Positions 1 through 5,719 are shown, numbered from the stretch's first letter. The stretch is 5,982 nt of DNA from CAZKYP01 sp964556885 (GCA_964556885.1 CAZKYP010000198.1:1-5982), one strand, 5' to 3'. The notes: generated by a model from the sequence alone, not told the origin. Made by a program: numbers and translations.

Positions 1-187
1 CCGGCCATTTCGGATTCTTGGGATCATGGCGCATCTTGTAGAAATAAAGCACTGCAACAATATCAGCAATTGAACATGAGCCGCCGAGGTGGCCGGGCTT
101 GCCCGCCCCAATCATCATTACGATATCATAACGCAGCTTTTTCGCTACTTTTTCGAGTTCTGCTGTTTTTTCTGCGGTTATTGACAT
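1..187 (-). CDS. Transketolase, N-terminal part (runs off the left edge)
   Basis: This is the first 62 codons of a thiamine-diphosphate-dependent transketolase, which moves two-carbon ketol units between sugar phosphates in the cytoplasm. The visible residues contain the N-terminal signature GKPGHLGGSCS (residues 29-39) followed by ADIVAVLYF and the DPKNPKWP segment (55-62). His33 sits where transketolases carry the cofactor/substrate histidine of the usual SGHPGG motif; here the motif reads PGHLGG. The ATG at 187 is preceded by AGGG five bases upstream, so the start is well supported. It lies 94 bases downstream of glycerate kinase with no obvious terminator between them, so it is probably the last visible gene of the same operon. 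Whether it is a full-length enzyme (~650 residues) or the ~270-residue N-terminal subunit of a split transketolase cannot be decided here. The short distance from the start to the motif fits either form. Confidence 0.88.
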   Translation of the reverse strand, partial: MSITAEKTAELEKVAKKLRYDIVMMIGAGKPGHLGGSCSIADIVAVLYFYKMRHDPKNPKWP

Positions 188-281
188 ATTTTCCCTTTTC
201 TTAAAACCACAAAAATCGTCATATTTAATAAGGAATCGCGATATTAACAAACAACACCGTGATATGCAATCGAATTTTTAG

Positions 282-1436
282 TTATCGAGAAGCTTCATTT
301 GGATTTGCAGATTGTGATCTAAAATTCTTTAACGCGAATTTTTTAGTTGCGTCGGCCAATAAACTCTTGGTATGAGCGATTGCATAATCCAGATCCATCA
401 ATTCTTCTGTAATACTCACCGCATCTGAAATTCCAAAATCCTGCCACTTTTGTTTCGACAGCTCAACACTTCCGGCAATGACTCCAACTCTTGCTCGATT
501 TTGTTTAGCCACGTTGGTAATTCCGGATACGACTTTACCTCGTAGTGACTGCGAATCAAACCGCCCCTCGCCTGTAATAATCCAATCTGCATCGCTGATT
601 TCTTCTGCTAATCCGCTTTCACGTATAATCGTCTCAACGCCGCTTACCAGCTTTGCATCCATAAATGCTATCGCACCTGCCGACAGTCCACCTGCCGCAC
701 CGGTTCCGGGGATTTCGTCTATTTGTATTCCTAACCGCTCTCTGACAACCTCGGCAAGGTGACTTAATCCGGCTTCGAGCCTTTCGACCATTTCAGCAGT
801 TGCGCCTTTTTGGGGGCCAAATATTCTGGCTGCTCCGTTCTCGCCGCAAAGCGGATTGTCGACATCGCAGAGAACCTCGATCTCAGGCAAATCCAAACCA
901 TTCGGTCTGATTATTTCATCGATATATTCCAACTGTCCACCGCCAAAACCGACGGGCTTGCCATCCGAGTCCAGGAATTTCCATCCCAGTGCCTGGGCTG
1001 CCCCGACTCCCCCATCTACAGTGGCACTGCCGCCAACCGCCAACAGAATCTTATCTGCGCCATAATCCGCAGCAGCCAGAATGAGCTGCCCCGTTCCGAA
1101 AGTGGTCGTCTCAATGGGATTGGCCCGCCCCGGATTTAATAATTCCAGGCCGCTTGCCTTCGCCATCTCAACCAAAGCAACCTTCGTATCCGGGAAAAAA
1201 GCAAATCCGGCATTTACCTGCATCTGCGGCAACGGGCCCATAGCCTGTATTTCAACCCATTGACCGCCTCGTGCAACCATCATAGCCTCCGCCGTTCCTT
1301 CTCCACCATCAGCCATCGGGATACAGACAATCCCGTAGTCGGGACAAACCGACTGCAAAGTGTCTTTCACAATCTTACAGGCGCAGACTGCACTGATACT
1401 CGATTTAAACGAATCCATTGCAATTATGATTTTCAA
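282..1436 (-). CDS. garK: Glycerate kinase, type I (GarK/GlxK family), TTG start
   Basis: This enzyme phosphorylates D-glycerate with ATP to 2-phosphoglycerate, feeding glycerate from sugar-acid or glyoxylate routes into glycolysis. The 384-residue product has the usual family length (~380). Recognisable blocks, in order, are KIIIAMDSFKSS (2-13), PMADGGEGT (40-48), FGTG (113-116), GGSATVDGGVGAAQALG (135-151), DVDNPLCGENGAARIFGPQK (191-210), PGTGAAGG (243-250) and ITGEGRFDSQSLRGKV (287-302). I start it at TTG 1436 because the family begins with the MKIVIAPDSFK strand and because GAGGG lies eight bases upstream. The ATG at 1418 would cut off that beta strand, and the ATG at 1604 adds 56 residues with no family resemblance. 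The stop of the preceding small ORF ends one base before the TTG, so translational coupling is likely. Small deviations are SFKSS for SFKGS and TVDGG for TNDGG. GarK and GlxK cannot be told apart here. Confidence 0.93.
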   Translation of the reverse strand: MKIIIAMDSFKSSISAVCACKIVKDTLQSVCPDYGIVCIPMADGGEGTAEAMMVARGGQWVEIQAMGPLPQMQVNAGFAFFPDTKVALVEMAKASGLELLNPGRANPIETTTFGTGQLILAAADYGADKILLAVGGSATVDGGVGAAQALGWKFLDSDGKPVGFGGGQLEYIDEIIRPNGLDLPEIEVLCDVDNPLCGENGAARIFGPQKGATAEMVERLEAGLSHLAEVVRERLGIQIDEIPGTGAAGGLSAGAIAFMDAKLVSGVETIIRESGLAEEISDADWIITGEGRFDSQSLRGKVVSGITNVAKQNRARVGVIAGSVELSKQKWQDFGISDAVSITEELMDLDYAIAHTKSLLADATKKFALKNFRSQSANPNEASR

Positions 1437-1437
1437 T

Positions 1438-1572
1438 TCATAGACCCTCAAGGAAATTATGATAGTCCAAAGCGACGGGGATACCATTTGGTCCAGCCGC
1501 GTTCGTAGTAATGTCGTAGATGTTGTCGTCAGAACTATCAAGGATATTTTCGAGCGTTGTCCTGTTTGGCAT
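1438..1572 (-). CDS. 44-codon ORF; possible remnant of a YjhG/YagF-type sugar-acid dehydratase
   Basis: This short frame fills the gap between the HAD phosphatase and glycerate kinase. It starts at ATG 1572, six bases after a perfect AAGGAGGT that overlaps the phosphatase stop codon, and ends at TGA one base before the glycerate kinase TTG. That arrangement strongly suggests it is translated. The product is acidic, with no signal peptide or membrane segment. Residues 8-30, including ENILDSS and NIYDITTNAAGPNG, resemble from memory the N-terminus of YjhG/YagF-family D-xylonate-type dehydratases, in which a DIYxxRTxAxGPxG stretch is followed by LPLT and hundreds more residues. Here the similarity stops after the GPNG and the protein ends about 14 residues later. 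It may be an internally deleted dehydratase gene, a small peptide that couples translation of its neighbours, or a true small protein. The similarity is recalled, not computed. That the frame is real is more certain than what it is. Confidence 0.6.
   Translation of the reverse strand: MPNRTTLENILDSSDDNIYDITTNAAGPNGIPVALDYHNFLEGL
1445..1449 (-). promoter_or_regulatory. Ribosome binding site that decides the TTG start of glycerate kinase
   Basis: GAGGG on the minus strand lies eight bases before TTG 1436, inside the last codons of the 44-codon ORF. The downstream in-frame ATG at 1418 has only A/T-rich sequence before it and no comparable site. Together with the conserved N-terminal beta strand, this favours the TTG. 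Confidence 0.6.
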
Positions 1573-1578
1573 AACAGG

Positions 1579-1586
1579 ACCTCCTT
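1579..1586 (-). promoter_or_regulatory. Consensus Shine-Dalgarno of the 44-codon ORF
   Basis: The minus strand reads AAGGAGGT, a full anti-16S match, six bases before ATG 1572. Its first bases are part of the TAA stop of the upstream phosphatase gene (1585-1587). It is the strongest ribosome binding site in the window, and it serves the small ORF, not glycerate kinase directly. It is the main reason to treat that ORF as translated. Confidence 0.8.
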
Positions 1587-2301
1587 ATCTTTTATCAGAG
1601 ACATTTCTGATAGTTTCCAGGGTTACCTGGATATTCGGTGGGTCACCCAGTTCGGAAACTACGAGGTCGGCCTCCGTGAAATACTCATTTTTTGTGTAAT
1701 CGTTTGTAGTGACAACGCAATACATACCTGCGGCTTTCGCCGCAAGCAGACCGTTGCGGCTGTCTTCCACCACGATACATTCGGACGGTTCAAGACTTAG
1801 TCTGTCCGAAGCGAGATTGTATATTTCAGGATCGGGTTTTTTCTTTGAAACGACGTCTCCGGCCAGAATTTCATCGAATCGCTCTTTCCGTTCGGGACCG
1901 AACAGCTTTTCTACCACGAGGTTGACCGCCCGCTCGTGAGACGTGGAGCAAACAGCCAGATTCAAATTTGCGGCAATAGCCTCGTCAATAAGTCGCCTTA
2001 CTCCCGGGCGGGGAGGCAATTGGCCCGATTCTATTATTTGCATGAAATAATCCGTCTTGAGCTTATGTAAGTCTGCAATCAGGGCGTCTTTTTTTTTATC
2101 GTCGCAGGGCCAGCCATAGTTCTCGAAGTAGTATCTCATGCGTTCTTTACCGCCTGAGACCTCCAATAGTTTTCCATACAACTCAATACCCCAGTTTATT
2201 ACTAATCCTTTTTTTTGAAATGCCTTATTGAATGCAACTCTGTGTCCGTCCCGTTCGGTGTCGGCAAGAACGCCATCACAATCGAATATAATGGCTTTCA
2301 T
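1585..2301 (-). CDS. HAD-superfamily sugar-phosphate phosphatase, CbbY-like
   Basis: This is a cytoplasmic HAD subfamily IA hydrolase of 238 residues, the usual family length. Motif I is DCDGVLADTE (7-16), with nucleophile Asp7 and acid/base Asp9. A helical cap domain follows (~17-95). Motif II is in AVCSTS (116-121), motif III is the lysine of KKKPDP (153-158), and motif IV is VVEDSRNG (177-184) with Glu179 and Asp180 binding magnesium. The ERDGHRVAFN segment after motif I is typical of CbbY and its relatives, which dephosphorylate xylulose-1,5-bisphosphate, a misfire product that inhibits Rubisco. No Rubisco gene is visible, so the true substrate may be another sugar phosphate, and beta-phosphoglucomutase-like activity is not excluded. 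GAAGGAGA lies five bases before ATG 2301. The gene follows the aldolase by 36 bases and its stop overlaps the next ribosome binding site. Two poly-A runs (8 and 9 bases on the coding strand) lie in its first third. Confidence 0.88.
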   Translation of the reverse strand: MKAIIFDCDGVLADTERDGHRVAFNKAFQKKGLVINWGIELYGKLLEVSGGKERMRYYFENYGWPCDDKKKDALIADLHKLKTDYFMQIIESGQLPPRPGVRRLIDEAIAANLNLAVCSTSHERAVNLVVEKLFGPERKERFDEILAGDVVSKKKPDPEIYNLASDRLSLEPSECIVVEDSRNGLLAAKAAGMYCVVTTNDYTKNEYFTEADLVVSELGDPPNIQVTLETIRNVSDKR

Positions 2302-2337
2302 TTATGTCTCCTTCATAAGAAATTACGGGTACGGATT

Positions 2338-3192
2338 TCATGCCTTTGACGCACTGCCGAACAGTTTTATTTTTTCGATAATACCCTCTTTGAGACGGTG
2401 GAACTGGGCATCGATGATTTTTAATGGGTCATACTGTGTATTGTGTGAATTATGATAATCGATAAATCCGTCGATGAAATCATATTTGAGCTGGGTCGAT
2501 ATGTTTACTTTCACACAACCGAGTGAAATACACTTTTTGAATACATCATCCGCAAGGCCTGTCCCGCCGTGCAGGGCTATCGGGACCTTCGTTTTGGCGG
2601 CGATATCTTCGAGCAGATCATAGGCAATCTTGGGCTCGCCCTTATAAATTCCGTGGGCGGTCCCGATAGCGGGTGCAAAACAATCAGGTTCAACCTCGCG
2701 GCAGAATTGAATTGCCTGCGCAGGATCGGCCAGATGCGCTTCCTGTTCTTTAACATGGATATCGTCTTCCACGCCGACAATGGCGCCAAGCTCGGTTTCG
2801 ACGGTGATATTTTTTGGTCGTGCCATCTTCACAACCTGCCGGCTTAAAGAGAGATTCTCCTCGAATGGCTTTGAGGATGCGTCGATCATTACAGAGGTCC
2901 ATCCTGATTCGATACATTTTTTTATGAGGTCAAGGTCCTTACAGTGGTCGAGGTGTAAAGCTATAGGAACACTTGATGAACCGGCGAGTTCCCTTACCCA
3001 GGAAATAATAGGAGCTGTGTCCCAAAAAATCACCGTTTTGGCCGATGTCTGAATTATTACCGGGGCTTTTGTTTCTTCGGCGGCCTGGACGACCGCTTTC
3101 GTGGAATTGTAATCGAGAATATTGAAGGCGCCGACGGAATAACTTCCGCGAGCCGCATTACAGAGCATAGCTTTCATATTCTCCAGAGGCAT
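2338..3192 (-). CDS. Class II (zinc) fructose/tagatose-bisphosphate-type aldolase
   Basis: This 284-residue protein belongs to the class II aldolase family (FbaA/GatY/KbaY), zinc enzymes that reversibly split a ketose phosphate into dihydroxyacetone phosphate and an aldehyde. Key motifs are GAFN (21-24), LHLDHCKD (79-86) with catalytic Asp82 and zinc ligand His83, VETELGAIVG (131-140), GTAHGIYKG (177-185) with zinc ligand His180, LHGGTGL (207-213) with zinc ligand His208, and VNISTQLK (229-236), which binds phosphate. The length (~285) fits the short GatY/KbaY/Bacillus-type branch better than the ~350-residue FbaA branch. Exact specificity for fructose-, tagatose- or another 1-phosphate cannot be read from the sequence. 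It is the first gene after a promoter with TTGACA (3287-3315). AGGA lies seven bases before ATG 3192. The HAD phosphatase, small ORF, glycerate kinase and transketolase follow on the same strand, so it probably supplies or consumes triose phosphate in a dedicated sugar pathway. Confidence 0.92.
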   Translation of the reverse strand: MPLENMKAMLCNAARGSYSVGAFNILDYNSTKAVVQAAEETKAPVIIQTSAKTVIFWDTAPIISWVRELAGSSSVPIALHLDHCKDLDLIKKCIESGWTSVMIDASSKPFEENLSLSRQVVKMARPKNITVETELGAIVGVEDDIHVKEQEAHLADPAQAIQFCREVEPDCFAPAIGTAHGIYKGEPKIAYDLLEDIAAKTKVPIALHGGTGLADDVFKKCISLGCVKVNISTQLKYDFIDGFIDYHNSHNTQYDPLKIIDAQFHRLKEGIIEKIKLFGSASKA

Positions 3193-3241
3193 TTGTTTAT
3201 CCTATTTTGATTATTGCAGGTACAGAATCAATTATCGCTGC

Positions 3242-3254
3242 TTCAATAATTGAA
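3242..3254. repeat. Small inverted repeat in the aldolase leader
   Basis: TTCAATAATTGAA is a perfect 6-base inverted repeat around a single central base, about 50 bases upstream of the aldolase start and downstream of the predicted promoter. Its size suits a dimeric repressor site. It is short and A/T-rich, so chance is possible. Confidence 0.3.
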
Positions 3255-3258
3255 CAAT

Positions 3259-3278
3259 CTTATAGCGACGAATATAAG
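3259..3278. repeat. Inverted repeat just after the predicted aldolase transcription start
   Basis: CTTATA and TATAAG arms flank an 8-base spacer, giving a 20-base dyad within the first bases expected to be transcribed from the promoter at 3287-3315. It could be an operator, or the stem of a weak leader hairpin. No recognised riboswitch fold was seen in this leader. Confidence 0.3.
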
Positions 3279-3286
3279 CCGCAAAC

Positions 3287-3315
3287 AGGCTATGGTAAAT
3301 GAGCAGGTTTGTCAA
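3287..3315 (-). promoter_or_regulatory. Sigma70-like promoter of the carbon-metabolism operon
   Basis: The minus strand has a perfect TTGACA box (3310-3315), a 17-base spacer and TAGCCT (3287-3292). The -10 box keeps the three most conserved positions (T, A and the last T) but is otherwise weak, as expected of a promoter needing activation. Transcription would begin near 3280, leaving a leader of roughly 88 bases before the aldolase ATG. It lies downstream of the pectate lyase terminator, consistent with an independent operon. Confidence 0.5.
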
Positions 3316-3404
3316 GAGAAGAAGCACGTTTGTATTTATGTTTGGCCGGGCTTTGCGGTTATTAATAGATAAAGGTAGTAAATGTTAAATCTGAAATGAC
3401 TGAG

Positions 3405-3423
3405 AAAAAATCTTCGAAGATTT
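3405..3423 (-). terminator. Intrinsic terminator after the pectate lyase gene
   Basis: A perfect 16-base palindrome AAATCTTCGAAGATTT (3408-3423) lies 15 bases after the lyase stop. On the minus strand it runs into TTTTTT followed by C. The stem is A/T-rich and short (about six pairs around a four-base loop), so termination may be partial. Its place right after a stop codon and before a new promoter supports the call. Confidence 0.55.
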
Positions 3424-3438
3424 ACTGTGGAATAATGA

Positions 3439-4788
3439 TTATTGTAAGTTTAAGGGGAGCTGGTTGATGTATTCCTCGATGTTGGTATAACCGTCGCCTG
3501 TGCGGTCGTCGTTGGCATCGTACCTATCCAAGGGATCTAAGTTGTGTGCCAGCTCCCAGTCGTCGGGCATACCATCGTGATCCGTATCGACAGGTGGTGC
3601 GGCGGATTCCAGAACGGGCCATCCGCCGACTTCGGCTTCGTCGTTAATGATTCGGCCCGTTCCGTTTACTACATCATTTATTATACGCTCATCCACCTCG
3701 TCACGGACGGGGAAATTTGCGCCTGCATCAGCCAAAACTCGCTCATAAGCTGTTGTCACATCTTCTGTTTCCACTGATTCGGCCGGAATTGGAGCAGATT
3801 GTTTATATTCAGTTATCATATCCGGAGTGAAACCGTCGAATCTTATGAGACTCCAGGGATCTCGCGGGCTGATACCATTCATCAAGTTGTCATAAAAATA
3901 TGCCCTGCTGAAAGGGCATTGTTCCCGGAATGCGACGCAAGAAGCGGCCGAATCAGGTCCTTCTATGTAATAGTTCCCCACGAAGTTCATCAATGTGATA
4001 CTGTCCGTATCGGCGTTGTATCCTGGGTATGAGCCGTCCCAGTTATATATAACGTTGTTGCGAAAATCGAAGGTCAGACCATCAGGATCGATATGATAGC
4101 TGTTGTAATTGCCCGGGCGGGGGCTTCGGCCCCTGTGATGGGCGTAGAGATTGTGATGAAAGGTAAATCCATTTCCCCAGCCTCCGCGGACCAAAGAGCC
4201 GTAACCGTGACATCCTTTGGAATGGACCGAGCAGTTCAGGCTTTCGGAAATAATGCACCACTGGATTGTCACGTTATTTAGGTCTGCCTCTGAACTGGCG
4301 ACAGATAATGTTTCGTCTGTAGCCCAGCTTGTCGAACAATGGTCTATAATAATATTATGACCCTTTGAAACCCAAATACTGTCCTGCTCCACACCTTCAT
4401 CATCCCCCGGACGAAACCGTATATAACGAACAATCACGTGGTCGGCCGAGATTACCAGGCCGTAATTTTTCAGACATATTCCGTCTCCCGGGGCCGTCTG
4501 GCCGGCGATAGTAATATAAGGATGGCTGATTTTCAGGCGGGATTGCAGTTCTATAGTGCCAGAAACACGAAAAACGATAATTCTGGGTTCGTTAATCTCG
4601 ACGGCCTGCCGCAAACTGCCCGGGCCGCTGTCGTTTAGATTAGTGACTTCGATGACCAGTCCGCCGCGGCCGCCGATACTTGAGGCGCCGTAACCTTCTG
4701 CACCGGGAAAGGCAGGTTGAGCGTGGCTGTTTTGTGAAATCAGGAGTCCGGTCAGGATTATAATGCAGCAATAGGTGAATTTACTCAT
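3439..4788 (-). CDS. Secreted pectate lyase (polysaccharide lyase family 1-like) with C-terminal calcium-loop module
   Basis: This 449-residue exported enzyme probably cleaves polygalacturonan by beta-elimination. Residues 1-24 form a signal peptide: short basic start, hydrophobic stretch CCIIILTGLLI, then SHAQ before PAFPG. The mature protein opens with AFPGAEGYGASSIGGRGG (26-43) and VTNLNDSGPGSLRQAV (48-63), the standard start of bacterial parallel-beta-helix pectate lyases. Further landmarks are ITIAGQTAPGDGI (92-104), IIIDHCSTSWATDE (146-159) and HHRGRSPRPG (217-226), the last carrying the arginine-proline segment expected at the active site. After a linker comes DTDHDGMPDDWE (401-412) and DANDDRTGDGYTNIEEY (424-440), paired Asp-rich loops of the EF-hand/dockerin or thrombospondin type 3 kind. 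No PEP-CTERM, LPXTG or type IX sorting tail follows. ATG 4788 is chosen over the in-frame TTG at 4797; neither has a clear Shine-Dalgarno. It lies 31 bases after the prepilin gene, probably on one transcript. Confidence 0.9.
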   Translation of the reverse strand: MSKFTYCCIIILTGLLISQNSHAQPAFPGAEGYGASSIGGRGGLVIEVTNLNDSGPGSLRQAVEINEPRIIVFRVSGTIELQSRLKISHPYITIAGQTAPGDGICLKNYGLVISADHVIVRYIRFRPGDDEGVEQDSIWVSKGHNIIIDHCSTSWATDETLSVASSEADLNNVTIQWCIISESLNCSVHSKGCHGYGSLVRGGWGNGFTFHHNLYAHHRGRSPRPGNYNSYHIDPDGLTFDFRNNVIYNWDGSYPGYNADTDSITLMNFVGNYYIEGPDSAASCVAFREQCPFSRAYFYDNLMNGISPRDPWSLIRFDGFTPDMITEYKQSAPIPAESVETEDVTTAYERVLADAGANFPVRDEVDERIINDVVNGTGRIINDEAEVGGWPVLESAAPPVDTDHDGMPDDWELAHNLDPLDRYDANDDRTGDGYTNIEEYINQLPLNLQ

Positions 4789-4819
4789 GTTAAACAACCG
4801 GATAATAACGGTGGAAATC

Positions 4820-5641
4820 CTACCAGCCGGAAGGTGTTCTGCCGCCGATCAACTGAAAAACTATATAGTTAGCCGTTAACTCCGATATGGCACCGCTTTC
4901 CAACTGTTCCCACACACTGCTATTGAACACCTTCTCGTCGGTGCATAATTCCACGTGACCGTCTTTAAACAGGGAGTTGACTGCATAACTGCGGCTTTTC
5001 TTGTGACTTATGTGCTCCAAATGACGAATTATGTCCGTCATATAAGGGATGTAAGGATCAAGATCGTCGATGCTTTTGGCTGTTTCGTCAGGCATCTTGG
5101 TGGCACTGTTCTTTGGTGTTTTCGGGTCTATAGGAAGATAGGTATATCCCATACGTATCCATTGATTATGTGATTCGCCCTGAGCATCCATTGTATTGTA
5201 ATTCTGTGGAAGTGAACCCCAGGGTTTGGGATTGCAGTAAGATTCGTATTTATACAGGTCCAAGAGATTGGACGGACAGTAGAATATTTTCGGATCTGCT
5301 ATATACTTTTCTTCGTATAGTAGTGCCAGCTTCATTGGAAGCAGTTTGCCGCCGGCATCGCGATAGATACTATCGTCTCGATATAAGGCGTAGGAATGAA
5401 CTAATAAATATGGATTGCTGTTTGTATTGTTGGAGTTATATACCGGCATGTGATTGTCGTTGTCTGATGTGTAAGCTGTCATAGCCACGCCGACCTGCTT
5501 GACCTGGTTGGTGCAGACGATTCGTTTGGCTGTTTCCCTGACCATGGTGAGAGCGGGCATGAGAATTCCCATCAGCAGGGCAATAATCGCAATTACTACC
5601 AGTAATTCGATCAATGTAAAACCGGCTTTTTCACTTTTCAT
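4820..5641 (-). CDS. Prepilin-type N-terminal methylation protein (pseudopilin-like, DG-H type)
   Basis: This 273-residue protein starts with a classic type IV prepilin/type II secretion pseudopilin signal. The short leader MKSEKAG should be cut after Gly7 by prepilin peptidase, Phe8 methylated, and Glu12 is the conserved +5 residue. A hydrophobic helix LLVVIAIIALLMGILMPAL (13-31) anchors it or packs it into a filament. The following CTNQVKQVG segment (43-51) and the C-terminal SHKKSRSYAVNSLFKDGHVE (212-231) are typical of the large planctomycete and lentisphaeral family ending in an H-Xn-DG motif. Functions there are mostly unknown, with links to secretion and surface display suspected. Cysteines are at 43, 122, 136 and 233. 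ATG 5641 is preceded by AAGGA eight bases upstream; the GTG at 5707 would add 22 residues before the leader and spoil it. The pectate lyase gene follows by 31 bases. Confidence 0.88.
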   Translation of the reverse strand: MKSEKAGFTLIELLVVIAIIALLMGILMPALTMVRETAKRIVCTNQVKQVGVAMTAYTSDNDNHMPVYNSNNTNSNPYLLVHSYALYRDDSIYRDAGGKLLPMKLALLYEEKYIADPKIFYCPSNLLDLYKYESYCNPKPWGSLPQNYNTMDAQGESHNQWIRMGYTYLPIDPKTPKNSATKMPDETAKSIDDLDPYIPYMTDIIRHLEHISHKKSRSYAVNSLFKDGHVELCTDEKVFNSSVWEQLESGAISELTANYIVFQLIGGRTPSGW

Positions 5642-5702
5642 AATGATTCCTTTTCTATAAAAATAAATTCCACGGTATTTTGTTAATTGAAAGCCCCAAA
5701 TT

Positions 5703-5715
5703 ACCACGTTGTGGT
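5703..5715. repeat. Inverted repeat overlapping the predicted prepilin transcription start
   Basis: ACCACGTTGTGGT has perfect 5-base arms around three bases. It begins a few bases downstream of the predicted -10 box (5720-5725), so it would cover the start of transcription. It could be a repressor operator or a stabilising 5' hairpin. Confidence 0.35.
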
Positions 5716-5719
5716 TAAA

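Noticed and set aside
188..281. Terminator or separate promoter between glycerate kinase and transketolase
   Set aside because: No G/C-rich hairpin with a T-run was found. A TTGTTT/TATTAA pair with 18-base spacing exists but is weak in A/T-rich sequence, so I did not call it.
478..1263. Plus-strand open frames opposite glycerate kinase
   Set aside because: They are antisense shadows of a strongly conserved gene, with no domain-like sequence or credible ribosome binding sites.
1437..1604. Extension of glycerate kinase to the ATG at 1604
   Set aside because: The extra 56 residues have no family resemblance, overlap the end of the phosphatase gene, and run through the better supported 44-codon frame with its own ribosome binding site.
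2569..3052. Open frames on both strands within the aldolase gene
   Set aside because: They overlap the aldolase in other frames and show no recognisable motifs. The aldolase motifs span the entire region.
3408..3423. Palindrome AAATCTTCGAAGATTT as a regulator binding site
   Set aside because: It is followed by a T-run on the minus strand right after a stop codon, so a terminator explains it better. A dual role cannot be excluded.
4789..4797. TTG 4797 as the pectate lyase start
   Set aside because: It adds only three residues, has no ribosome binding site, and ATG 4788 gives a normal signal peptide. The difference is small and not fully settled.
4955..5484. Plus-strand open frames opposite the prepilin-type gene
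   Set aside because: They are Cys- and Arg-rich, low-plausibility translations antisense to a gene with a clear prepilin signal and C-terminal motif.
5642..5707. Extension of the prepilin-type protein to GTG 5707
   Set aside because: It would put 22 residues before the MKSEKAG leader, unlike prepilin signals. ATG 5641 has a good ribosome binding site and the extension covers the predicted transcription leader.
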